From CAJCBL01 sp035298965 (lineage in GTDB: Bacteria > Verrucomicrobiota > Verrucomicrobiia > Opitutales > Opitutaceae): a stretch of 33,049 nucleotides of DNA. Within the stretch, counting starts at the first letter, position 1; every line of letters starts with the position of its first letter. Below, piece after piece: positions 15,302-22,987 of this stretch. Position numbers and translations under genes: made by a program. The notes under the pieces are model-generated. The model was given only the letters and a program-made list of their open reading frames with translations, had not been told where the DNA came from and did no database searches. Where the stretch lies: positions 1-33,049 of the forward strand of contig DATGXO010000203.1 in the NCBI GenBank assembly GCA_035298965.1, given 5' to 3'.

Positions 15302-16390
15302 TTACCCTTTAGCCCCGAGGCGCTCCCGCGCGTATTTCTTGGTCGTGATGTCGTCGCACCAGCTGCGGTTCGTGAGGTACCAGTCGACGGTCTTGGCGAG
15401 GCCGGTCTCGAAGGATTCGCGGGGGGACCAGCCGAGTTCGTTCTGGAGCTTTGTGCAGTCGATCGCGTAGCGGCGGTCGTGTCCGGGACGGTCGGCGACG
15501 AAGGAGATCTGTTTCGCGTAGCTCTGGCCGTCGGCGCGGGGGGACTTCTGGTCGAGGAGCGCGCAGATGGTGCGGACGACTTCGAGGTTCGGACGCTCGT
15601 TGAGGCCGCCGATGTTGTAGGTCTCGCCGGTGCGGCCGCGTTGGAGCACGGTCCAGATGGCGGCGGCGTGGTCCTCGACGTAGAGCCAGTCGCGGATCTG
15701 CTGGCCGTCGCCGTAGACGGGCAGCGGTTTGCCGTCGAGGGCGTTGAGGATGATGAGCGGGATGAGCTTCTCCGGAAAGTGGAACGGCCCGTAGTTGTTC
15801 GAACAGTTCGTGGTGAGCGTCGGGAAACCGTAGGTGTGCTGGAACGAGCGGACGAGGTGGTCGCTGGCGGCCTTCGAGGCGGCGTAGGGCGAGTTGGGCG
15901 CGAAGGGCGTTTCTTCGGTGAAGGCGGGATCCTCCGCGGAGAGCGTGCCGTAGACTTCGTCGGTGGAGACGTGGAGGAAACGGAACGCGGCCTTTTTCGG
16001 CTCGGGGAGCTTCGACCAGTAGCGACGCGCGGCGTTGAGGAGGCGGAGGGTGCCGACGACGTTGGTCTGCACGAACGGCTCGGGGGAATCGATCGAGCGG
16101 TCGACGTGCGACTCGGCGGCGAAGTTCACGATCGCGTCGATCTGGTACGCGGCGAGGAGGTGGTGGATGAGCGCTTCGTCGCCGATGTCGACTTGGGCGA
16201 AGATGTAGCGCGGATCGTTCGCGAGGTCGGCGAGGTTGGCCGGGTTGCCCGCGTAGGTGAGCTTGTCGAGGTTGACGAGCTTCGTGAGGGGCGAGGGGCC
16301 GGAGGCGAGAGGCGAGAGGGTCTCGGTGAGGCGCTGGCGGATGAAGTTGCTGCCGATGAAGCCGCAGCCGCCGGTGACGAGGAGGTTCAT
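15302..16390 (-). CDS. rmlB: dTDP-glucose 4,6-dehydratase RmlB
   Basis: 362 residues. It oxidises and dehydrates dTDP-glucose to dTDP-4-keto-6-deoxyglucose using bound NAD. The motifs are complete: GGCGFIG (7-13), AAESHVDRSI (91-100), STDEVYG (142-148), YAASK (169-173), NCSNNYGPFHFPEKLIPL and RPGHDRRYAID. Compared with the E. coli enzyme as I recall it, there are about 12 extra residues (TLSPLASGPSPL, about 24-35) between the first helix and the LDKLTYAGN strand. These are encoded by a dispersed GGCGAGAGG repeat that also occurs just upstream of this gene. The loop is at the surface and should be tolerated. Confidence 0.96.
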   Translation of the reverse strand: MNLLVTGGCGFIGSNFIRQRLTETLSPLASGPSPLTKLVNLDKLTYAGNPANLADLANDPRYIFAQVDIGDEALIHHLLAAYQIDAIVNFAAESHVDRSIDSPEPFVQTNVVGTLRLLNAARRYWSKLPEPKKAAFRFLHVSTDEVYGTLSAEDPAFTEETPFAPNSPYAASKAASDHLVRSFQHTYGFPTLTTNCSNNYGPFHFPEKLIPLIILNALDGKPLPVYGDGQQIRDWLYVEDHAAAIWTVLQRGRTGETYNIGGLNERPNLEVVRTICALLDQKSPRADGQSYAKQISFVADRPGHDRRYAIDCTKLQNELGWSPRESFETGLAKTVDWYLTNRSWCDDITTKKYARERLGAKG

Positions 16391-16440
16391 GGGAGGGGAG
16401 GCGAGAGGGGAGAGGCTAGAGGCGAGTGGACGGAAAGGGT
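16304..16440. repeat. GGCGAGAGG repeats inside and before rmlB
   Basis: GGCGAGAGGCGAGAGGG occurs at 16304-16320, inside rmlB (codons 24-29). A shorter copy, GGCGAGAGGG, is at 16401-16410 in the gap before the start codon. The same 17 bases recur at 21744-21760. Confidence 0.7.
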
Positions 16441-16494
16441 GATGGGGGACGGAGGTCGGAAGCGTGGGGATCTATGTCAGCCCATCACCGATGA

Positions 16495-16511
16495 CCCATA
16501 ACCCATCACCC
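16495..16511. repeat. Third copy of the CCCATAACCCATCACC repeat
   Basis: CCCATAACCCATCACCC, in the same orientation as the copy at 15277-15292. It lies just downstream of the stop of the RmlD-like gene, so rmlB has a direct copy on each side. Confidence 0.65.
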
Positions 16512-16516
16512 GCTCT

Positions 16517-17386
16517 TTATGCTTTCTTCCATTCGCGCAGGGCGCGGGTGACGGCTTCGTGGACTTCGGTGAGCTGGATGCCGACGGAGGCGAGCTTGGC
16601 GGCGTTCATCACGCAGTTGGAGCGCGGAGTCTTGGCGGCCTTGTGCATGAAGTCGTCCTCGTTGGCGAAGAACTTGAAGTCCTTCGTGCAGACGCCGCTC
16701 TTCTTGATCATCTCGACGACTTCGCGCGTGGTCACGTGGCCGGGATTGGTCACGTTGTACGTGCCGAACGGAACGTGTTTCTCCCAGCAGGCGAACGTGC
16801 CGGCGACGAACTCGTCGAGCTGCGAGATGGAATTGGCCGCCTCGAGGAGCGTGTCGTAGCGCATCAGCTTCGTGAGGTAGTTGCGCGGGTTGTCGACCTC
16901 GTTGAACGGGATGCGCAGGCGCCAGATGTACACGCTCGGCGTGCCGGCGAGGACCTCTTCGCCGAGGGCCTTGGTGCCGCTGTAGAACGAGCAGTTGTTC
17001 GTGCGGAAACTGAAGTTCGGCGCGTCGTCCTCGCGGAAGCCGGTGCTGTCGGCGCGCGCGCCGGTGTAGATGCAGCCGGAGGAGACGTGGCCCCACGGCA
17101 CGCCAGCGGCGGAGCATGCCTGCGCGACGCGGCCGGGGAGGACGGCGTTGCCGTCGAGGCAGTCGGCTTTGTGGAGCTCGCACGCGTCGACGTTGGGCTT
17201 GCCGGTGTAGCCGGCGGCGTTGATCAGGAACTCCGGCTTCGTCTCGCGGAGAAACGCCGTGAGTACCTCCGGGCGCGTGTAGTCGAGGTCGCGCCGCGTG
17301 AGATTGCGGAACGGGATGCCTTTGCGCGCGAGCAGGCGTTGATAGGCCTGTCCCACATATCCGGAGCCACCGAGAAGCAGAATCAT
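16517..17386 (-). CDS. RmlD-like reductase resembling plant NRS/ER (3,5-epimerase/4-reductase)
   Basis: 289 residues, one short-chain dehydrogenase domain. It has a cofactor loop GGSGYVG (6-12) and the YxxxK pair Y135/K139 (FYSGTK). Several stretches match plant NRS/ER (UER1) as I recall its sequence: INAAGYTGKPNVDACELHK, SGCIY, DDAPNF, NPRNYLTKLMRY and APRSN-like TPRSN followed by NAAKL. The two residues reported to carry out epimerisation in the Arabidopsis enzyme (C115, K183) correspond to C105 and K173 here. NRS/ER converts 4-keto-6-deoxyglucose nucleotide directly to the rhamnose nucleotide. The gene lies next to rmlB, and no rmlC is in the window, so it may do both remaining steps. Alternative: an ordinary RmlD with rmlC elsewhere. 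Confidence 0.8.
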   Translation of the reverse strand: MILLLGGSGYVGQAYQRLLARKGIPFRNLTRRDLDYTRPEVLTAFLRETKPEFLINAAGYTGKPNVDACELHKADCLDGNAVLPGRVAQACSAAGVPWGHVSSGCIYTGARADSTGFREDDAPNFSFRTNNCSFYSGTKALGEEVLAGTPSVYIWRLRIPFNEVDNPRNYLTKLMRYDTLLEAANSISQLDEFVAGTFACWEKHVPFGTYNVTNPGHVTTREVVEMIKKSGVCTKDFKFFANEDDFMHKAAKTPRSNCVMNAAKLASVGIQLTEVHEAVTRALREWKKA

Positions 17387-17462
17387 GGAACGGCGAGGCT
17401 AGGCGGCGCGCGGCGGGCGGGCCAAGTTGTTTCTCGGACGCCTCTGGGCTGCGACGGGCGCG

Positions 17463-19163
17463 TCAGTCTTTGCGCCGGTAGATCCAGACGCCGTCGAGGC
17501 AGGCGAGCAGCTCGTAGTCGCGGGCGATCAGATCGCGGAGCTCCGGCCACGTTTGGTGGCCGTAGCGGTCGTGATCGGAAAACGCGAAGGCGTGCGGTGC
17601 GACGGAGTCGACGAACCAGCGCGGGCGGTTGCGGCGCAGATCGAAAAGGAAACGCCAACGGTACCGCTCCTGCAGCGCGGACTCGCCGATGATGAACGCT
17701 CCGTGCGCCTCGCGCGCACCCTGCGGCAGGCCGGTCTCGGCATGGTATTCGGGCGTCCACCCCCAGACGACGAGGCGGTCGCCGGGTCGCATATCGGTGC
17801 GGATGCGCGCGCCGATGGCCGAGATCTGGAGCTCGCGCCAACGGGCGAGCTCGAAGCGGACCGCCGGCACGGAGAGGCGTTCCCAGAGCGGCCACGCCAA
17901 CACGGCGGCGGCAAAGGCGAGCGCGAGCCAACGTTGCGCACGGGCCAAGCGGCCGTCCGCCGTCGGCTCGCCCTGGAAGAGGCCGTCGAGATGGACTGCT
18001 GCGCACCAACACAGCGGCAGCACGAACAGATGCACGTAGTGGGTGAACATCCGCCCCGGTGTGGCCACCGCGACGAAGGCGACGACGAGCAGGAACCAAC
18101 TCCCGACGAGACGCGCGCGCGCTTCCGGGGCATTTCTCCACGCCGTGGCGCTGCTCGCCAGACAGAAGCCGGTGACGCCGAGGAGTCCCGTGACCGCCGC
18201 GAGCGCGGGGGCGGCGAGGCTGAGCACGTGTTCGAGCGAGGACCACCACGGATAGTCGCGTTGGCCGGCATAGAAACGATTCGTTTCCCAGAAGAACTGA
18301 AGGATCTGACCCCAGAGGCCGAAGAGGGAAGCGTAACCAACAAACACGGCCAGCGGTGCCAGCGCGCCCGCGCCCAGCGCGGCCGAGGCCGCGAGCGGAC
18401 GAACGCGGGTCGCCCCCGCTGGGCGCGGGTTTCTCCACAGCGCTGCAAGCAGCATCGCGCCGAGCGCGGCTTGGAACGGAAGTGCCTGCGGTTTGGCGAA
18501 GCAGGCCGCGCCGATCAGCACCCCGCCGCCGAAGAGCCGGGCCAGCGCGCTGCGGCCCGCCGAACCGAGCGCGCCGGTGGCGACCCAAGCGCCGAGGGCG
18601 AGCAGCAGTAGCGGGGTGGTTTCACTCGAGTACAGATTGAGGTCGTGGAACGTGCTCAGCGCCCAGAAGGGGAACGCCGCGAGCACGGCGGCGCGGGCGG
18701 CCCACTCGCGCGTGAAGCGGCGCGCGGTCGCGTGGAGCGCGAGCACGGCCGCGATCTGGAAGAGCGTCGCCAGAACACGGGCGCCGATGTGGTTGAGCGG
18801 CAGGCCGAGCGGAATCGTGAGCAGGAGCGCGTACGGCGTGAGCGGGCCGGAAGTGTGGCTGTCGAGGTTCTTCCACGGCAGGCCACCGTCACGCAGGGTG
18901 AGCGCGCCGGCGATCCATTGGGCTTCATCGGGATTGTGCAACGGCCCGGCGAAGAAGACCGGCCAGCGGAATGCGAGAAACGCGGCGATGACCGCCAGCG
19001 TGAACGCTGCGCGGCTGGAAAGCGCGCGCCGCAGCGGGGTGTTGTACGCGCTCGGAACGAGGGCCGCGGCGGTCGTCGCCAACAACGCGAACAACGCTGC
19101 GAGTGCGCACAGCCAATAGGCCCATACGTGGGCGGCGATCCAGGAGAGGAGCGAATCGAGCAT
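17463..19163 (-). CDS. GT-C (GT39-type) membrane glycosyltransferase, copy 1
   Basis: 566 residues with about ten or more hydrophobic segments. The first extracytoplasmic loop carries the acidic pair of GT39-type enzymes, FAGPLHNPDEAQW (D79, E80), followed by WKNLDSHTSGPLTPYALLLTIP. GT-C enzymes transfer a sugar from a polyprenyl-phosphate donor on the outer face of the membrane. The C-terminal ~100 residues are soluble and are shared with the upstream paralogue: GDRLVVWGWTPEYHAETGLPQGAREAH, RNRPRWFVDSVAPHAF. Only 3 bp separate it from that gene, so the two are cotranscribed. The sugar and acceptor are unknown. Confidence 0.85.
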   Translation of the reverse strand: MLDSLLSWIAAHVWAYWLCALAALFALLATTAAALVPSAYNTPLRRALSSRAAFTLAVIAAFLAFRWPVFFAGPLHNPDEAQWIAGALTLRDGGLPWKNLDSHTSGPLTPYALLLTIPLGLPLNHIGARVLATLFQIAAVLALHATARRFTREWAARAAVLAAFPFWALSTFHDLNLYSSETTPLLLLALGAWVATGALGSAGRSALARLFGGGVLIGAACFAKPQALPFQAALGAMLLAALWRNPRPAGATRVRPLAASAALGAGALAPLAVFVGYASLFGLWGQILQFFWETNRFYAGQRDYPWWSSLEHVLSLAAPALAAVTGLLGVTGFCLASSATAWRNAPEARARLVGSWFLLVVAFVAVATPGRMFTHYVHLFVLPLCWCAAVHLDGLFQGEPTADGRLARAQRWLALAFAAAVLAWPLWERLSVPAVRFELARWRELQISAIGARIRTDMRPGDRLVVWGWTPEYHAETGLPQGAREAHGAFIIGESALQERYRWRFLFDLRRNRPRWFVDSVAPHAFAFSDHDRYGHQTWPELRDLIARDYELLACLDGVWIYRRKD

Positions 19164-19166
19164 CGG

Positions 19167-20936
19167 TCAGTGAAAATCGGAGTCGCGACGCCGGTAGACG
19201 CGCACGCCGTCGAAATCGTCGACGAGTTCGTAGTGTGCGGCGATGAACATGCGCAGGTCGGGCACGGTTTCGTGGCCGAAAGACGCGCGATCCCGGTAGC
19301 CGAAATGCCCGGGCGCGACGGCGTCGATGAACCAGCGCGGGCGATGGCGCCGCAGGTCGAAGAGCAGGCGGTCGCGGTAGTGCGACTGCAGCGGGCCGGG
19401 GTTGATGATCAGACCGCAATGGGCCTCACGCGAACCCTGCGGCAGACCGGTCTCGACATGGTAGCCGGGGGACCACCCCCACACGACGAGTTCGTCGCCC
19501 GGCTCGGCCAGCGCGCGGACGTATTCGCCGACCAGTGTTGTTTGCCGCTCCCGCCAGAAGTAGAGCTGGCCGTTCATCGGCGGAGTCTGCAGCGACGTCC
19601 GCCAGACCGGGCCGGTGCTCGTGACAAGGACGAACGCTCCCGCCACGACCACGCCGGCGCGCTTCACCGCGGCGAGGGACAGCCGCTCGTGCACGGCGGC
19701 GAGGCTGACCGCGGACAACCACGAGAGCGGGATCACGACGAGGTGCAGGTAATGTTGCCGCTCGATCCGCCCCGGAGCGACGACCGCGATGATGGCCGCG
19801 GCCAGCAGCAACCATGCTCCGGCAAGCCGGCTCCAGTGCGAACGGGCGCTGCGCGGCACCGAGCCGAGCGCGAGCACCGCGAAGCCGACTGCGCCGAGCA
19901 CGCAGGCGGTCGCGCCCGACACGGGCGCCAGAATCGCCGCGAAGGCCGTGGCGCTCTCCGGCCAGCCGTAGGTGTGCTCGGCGGTGTAGAGCACGTTGCT
20001 CTGCCAGTAGAAGACCCGGAACTGCGCGCCGAGACCGTAAATCGCCAGATAAGCGCCGAGCAGCAGGAACGGGGCGGCCGCCCCGAGCACGAGCGCGGCG
20101 ACGCCGGGAGTGGCCGCGCTGCGGGGGCCGGAGGGCTGTGGGTTGCGCTCCGGCGCGCGGAGAAGCGCGACGAGCAGAACCGTTCCGAGTGCCAGCGCGA
20201 GCGGGGCCGACTGCGGTTTGGCGAGCAGCGGCGCGGTCGCCGCGAGCGCACCGGCCAGCGCGAGCAAAACGAGTTTCAGCCGGCTCCGCTGTGTGGTGAC
20301 AGCGACCGCGCCGCACCAGCCCGCGACAGAGAGGAGGAGAACCGACGTGAGTTCGCTCGAGTACTGGCCGATGTCGTGGAACCAACGGCACGCCCAGAAG
20401 TTGGCCGCTGGCAGCAGTGCGAGCCGCGCGACCCATTCCGGCACAAACCGGCGGCCGGCGCGCCAGAGGGCGAGCATGCACGCGGCCTGCAGCAGGGAAG
20501 TGAAGATGCGGACGCCGACGTAGTTGAGCGGCAGGCCGAGGGGAATGGTCAGAAGCAGCGTGGCTGGGCTGAGCGGACCGGAGGTGTGGCAGTCGATGCT
20601 CTTCCACGGCAGGCCGCCGTGGCGCAGCGTGAGGGCGCCGGCGATCCATTCGGCCTCGTCGGGATTTTCGAGCGGGCCCGCGAACCAGAGCGGCCAGCGA
20701 AACGCGCAGAGGAGGGCGACGACGGCGACGACGAACAACGCGGGCGAGGCGAGCAGTCGGAGCCGACGCGGGCACGCCGAGGCGTTGTTACCACCTCCGG
20801 CCGGCTGTGTGACGAGGGGTGCAAGCGCGGCGGCGGCGAACCACGCGAATGTGCTCCACGCGATCAGCCAATAAGCCCAGCCATGGTGATCGACCCACTC
20901 GAAGAGGCGGACGTCGAGAGGCGGCTGGTGGGGCAT
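19167..20936 (-). CDS. GT-C (GT39-type) membrane glycosyltransferase, copy 2
   Basis: 589 residues, a clear paralogue of the gene that follows. The same loop is present, WFAGPLENPDEAEWIAGALTL (D93, E94), with DCHTSGPLSP and the same soluble C-terminus (GDELVVWGWSPGYHVETGLPQ, RHRPRWFIDAVAPGHF). Multi-pass inner-membrane protein. It follows the GT2 gene by 24 bp; such GT2 enzymes commonly load the lipid carrier used by GT-C partners, so the three genes probably work together. The two copies may add successive or different sugars. Confidence 0.85.
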   Translation of the reverse strand: MPHQPPLDVRLFEWVDHHGWAYWLIAWSTFAWFAAAALAPLVTQPAGGGNNASACPRRLRLLASPALFVVAVVALLCAFRWPLWFAGPLENPDEAEWIAGALTLRHGGLPWKSIDCHTSGPLSPATLLLTIPLGLPLNYVGVRIFTSLLQAACMLALWRAGRRFVPEWVARLALLPAANFWACRWFHDIGQYSSELTSVLLLSVAGWCGAVAVTTQRSRLKLVLLALAGALAATAPLLAKPQSAPLALALGTVLLVALLRAPERNPQPSGPRSAATPGVAALVLGAAAPFLLLGAYLAIYGLGAQFRVFYWQSNVLYTAEHTYGWPESATAFAAILAPVSGATACVLGAVGFAVLALGSVPRSARSHWSRLAGAWLLLAAAIIAVVAPGRIERQHYLHLVVIPLSWLSAVSLAAVHERLSLAAVKRAGVVVAGAFVLVTSTGPVWRTSLQTPPMNGQLYFWRERQTTLVGEYVRALAEPGDELVVWGWSPGYHVETGLPQGSREAHCGLIINPGPLQSHYRDRLLFDLRRHRPRWFIDAVAPGHFGYRDRASFGHETVPDLRMFIAAHYELVDDFDGVRVYRRRDSDFH

Positions 20937-20960
20937 GGGCGGCGCTCGGGCGGGCGGCTG

Positions 20961-21710
20961 CTATTTCCGCCGGTAGTCGCCGCGGCTGAAATATTTCTCC
21001 AGCCAGACGTAGGCGCAGATGAAAAAGTAGCGGGAGCCCATCTCCTTGATCTTGAGCTTGGCCACACCGTATTTGCGGTTCTGCCACGAAATGGGGCAGA
21101 CTTTGAAGCTGAAGCCGCGCACGATCGCCTTGAGCGGGATCTCGACGGTGAGATTGAAATGCGGCGCGATGAGCGGGCGGCAGCCGTCGATCACGGTGCG
21201 GCGGTAGGCTTTGAAGGCGTTGGTCGTATCGTTGAGGCCGTGCCGGAAGCCGAGGCGCACGAGGAAGTTCGCCAACCGGTTGACGAGGAGCTTCACGCGC
21301 GGGTAGTCGACGACCTTGCCGCCCTTCACGAAACGCGAGCCGAACGCGCAGTCGTAGCCCTCGCCGAGAATCTTCCAGTAGGCGACGGCGTCGGCGGGCG
21401 AGTCGGAGGCGTCGGCCATCATGATCACCACGGAATCGCCGGTCATGTGATTGAGGCCCCAGATGATCGCGCGGCCGAAGCCGTGCGGGCCGGGATTCTG
21501 CGTGGGTGCGAGCGTGGGGATCTTCTGTTTCAGCTCCTGGAGTACCTGCCACGTGCCGTCCTTCGAGCCGTCGTCGACGACGACGATCTCGTGCGGGATG
21601 CCTTCGCGGACGAAGGTCTCGTGGATGTCGGCGACGGTGGACGGCAGCGATTCCTCCTCGTCGCGCGCGGGGATGACGACGGAGTAGAGCTTGAGTGGGG
21701 CGGCGGACAT
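20961..21710 (-). CDS. GT2, polyprenyl-phosphate-sugar synthase-like
   Basis: 249 residues from the ATG at 21708-21710. The frame is open further upstream, but that part is antisense to the next gene. GT2 motifs: SVVIPARDEEESL, VVVDDGSKDGT (44-53), GFGRAIIWGLNHMTGD and the metal-site stretch MADASDSP (D100, D103). It resembles dolichyl-phosphate mannose synthase-type enzymes in the short length, with no C-terminal membrane helices (one weak hydrophobic run near the end). The likely reaction is transfer of a sugar from a nucleotide donor to undecaprenyl phosphate at the inner face of the membrane, feeding the two GT-C enzymes that follow. Confidence 0.87.
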   Translation of the reverse strand: MSAAPLKLYSVVIPARDEEESLPSTVADIHETFVREGIPHEIVVVDDGSKDGTWQVLQELKQKIPTLAPTQNPGPHGFGRAIIWGLNHMTGDSVVIMMADASDSPADAVAYWKILGEGYDCAFGSRFVKGGKVVDYPRVKLLVNRLANFLVRLGFRHGLNDTTNAFKAYRRTVIDGCRPLIAPHFNLTVEIPLKAIVRGFSFKVCPISWQNRKYGVAKLKIKEMGSRYFFICAYVWLEKYFSRGDYRRK

Positions 21711-21769
21711 GAGCGGGCGAAAGGCGAGTGGCGAGAGGCGAAAGGCGAGAGGCGAGAGGGGGACGTGGC
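21711..21769. repeat. GGCGAGAGG repeat block between genes
   Basis: The gap between the GT2 and epimerase genes is almost entirely GGCGAGAGG / GGCGAAAGG units (21722-21760). The 17 bases at 21744-21760 are identical to those inside rmlB at 16304-16320. Confidence 0.7.
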
Positions 21770-22861
21770 TCAGAACGGCGCGGAGAGATCGAGCCAATCG
21801 GGATGTTTCTGGGCGTGCACGGCAATCTCCTCGAGGATCGCGGGCAGCGAAGTCTGCGGCTGCCAGCCCCAGACTTTGGAGGCATGGGTGGCGTCGAGCA
21901 CCATCCACGGGATGTCGAAGGGGCGCGGTTGCGGGTCGGAGGCGACAGTGTGTGGCCCGAAACGCCCGTCGCACCACGCGGTGAGCTGCTGGAGCGACAT
22001 GCTCGCGGCGGCGCCGCCGGCGACGTTGCACAGGCGCGGCGAGAGTCCGGGCGCGGCGGCGGCCGGGGCGGAAGTCGCGGCGAATTGTTTCAACAACAGC
22101 GGGACGATGTCTCGCGGGTGGAGGCAGTCGCGGACCTGGTGGCCGAGGCCATCGAAGCCGATGTACTTGAGCGGGCGGCGGCGCAGGTGGGAGTTGATCC
22201 AGTAGGCGAAGATGCCCTGGTCGGGCCGGCCGAATTGGCCCGCGCCGGCGAGCACGCCGCAACGGTTGATCCAGACGGGGAAGTGGAACGTCTCGCCGTA
22301 CTCGAGCGCGAGCGCCTCGCTGGTGAGCTTGGTCGCGCCGTAGAGCGAAACCGGCGCGGCGGTGGCGAAGCTCTCGTGCACACCGGCTGCGGACACGCCG
22401 GCGGGGAGCGGTTGCTCTGTATCCGGGCGGTAGGCACCGCGGTCCGGCACGACCGGCAGGCCGGCGAGCGGGGCGATCGAGTAGACGCGACTGGTGCTGA
22501 GCAGGACGAAGCCGGCGCGGTGGGTCTTGCAGAACTCGAGCATGTTCACCGTGCCGAGGAGGTTGTGCTCCACGAGCTGGCGGGAACTGGTCTTGCCGTC
22601 GATGCCGGCGAGCACGCTCGGGTTGGCGGCGGCATCGATCACCCAATCGACGGCCGGCAGCGCCTCGAGGTCGCTGGCAGAGCGTATGTCACCGTGGAAG
22701 AGCTTCACGCCGCGCGCCTTCAGCGCTGCGCGGTTGGTCTCGGCGCCGGGGCGGATGAAATTGTCCAAGCCGACGAGCTGGAGGCCGGGGACGGAGTCGA
22801 GCAGCGTGTTGGCGAGCGTGCTGCCGACGAAGCCGCAGATGCCGGTGATGAGGAGCTTCAT
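21770..22861 (-). CDS. NAD-dependent SDR epimerase (CDP-paratose 2-epimerase-like), copy 1
   Basis: 363 residues from the ATG at 22859-22861 (MKLLITGICGFVGS); the open frame upstream of it is repeat-derived. Extended-SDR motifs: GICGFVG (7-13), HGDIRSASDLEAL, YGATK, then GQFGRPDQGIFAYWI, GHQVRDCLHPRDIV and a final substrate region with DATHASKVWGW. The DQG-WI stretch and the overall order resemble CDP-paratose/tyvelose 2-epimerase. No CDP-glucose or dideoxyhexose genes are present here, so the true substrate may be another nucleotide sugar. It lies between a second epimerase and the GT2 gene, all on the same strand. Confidence 0.85.
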   Translation of the reverse strand: MKLLITGICGFVGSTLANTLLDSVPGLQLVGLDNFIRPGAETNRAALKARGVKLFHGDIRSASDLEALPAVDWVIDAAANPSVLAGIDGKTSSRQLVEHNLLGTVNMLEFCKTHRAGFVLLSTSRVYSIAPLAGLPVVPDRGAYRPDTEQPLPAGVSAAGVHESFATAAPVSLYGATKLTSEALALEYGETFHFPVWINRCGVLAGAGQFGRPDQGIFAYWINSHLRRRPLKYIGFDGLGHQVRDCLHPRDIVPLLLKQFAATSAPAAAAPGLSPRLCNVAGGAAASMSLQQLTAWCDGRFGPHTVASDPQPRPFDIPWMVLDATHASKVWGWQPQTSLPAILEEIAVHAQKHPDWLDLSAPF

Positions 22862-22890
22862 GAGCGGCGGATTTTCGATTTTGGATTGCC

Positions 22891-22908
22891 TTCTCCCGTT
22901 CGGGAGAA
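22891..22908. repeat. Short hairpin between the two epimerase genes
   Basis: Perfect stem TTCTCCCG (22891-22898) and CGGGAGAA (22901-22908) with a 2-base loop, flanked by AAAATCGAAAATC-type text. There is no T-run; it is probably a dispersed repeat, not a terminator. Confidence 0.45.
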
Positions 22909-22987
22909 TCTTCGAGATTTTCGATTGGCCGAACGCGGAGACGGGCGGAGCGGCGCTCGTCACTCGACTCTCGTCGCTCGACGGCTG

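Noticed and set aside
18645..22205. A 1186-codon open frame on the plus strand
   Set aside because: It runs antisense through three well-supported minus-strand genes; rich in Arg, Gly and Glu as expected from GC-rich antisense DNA.
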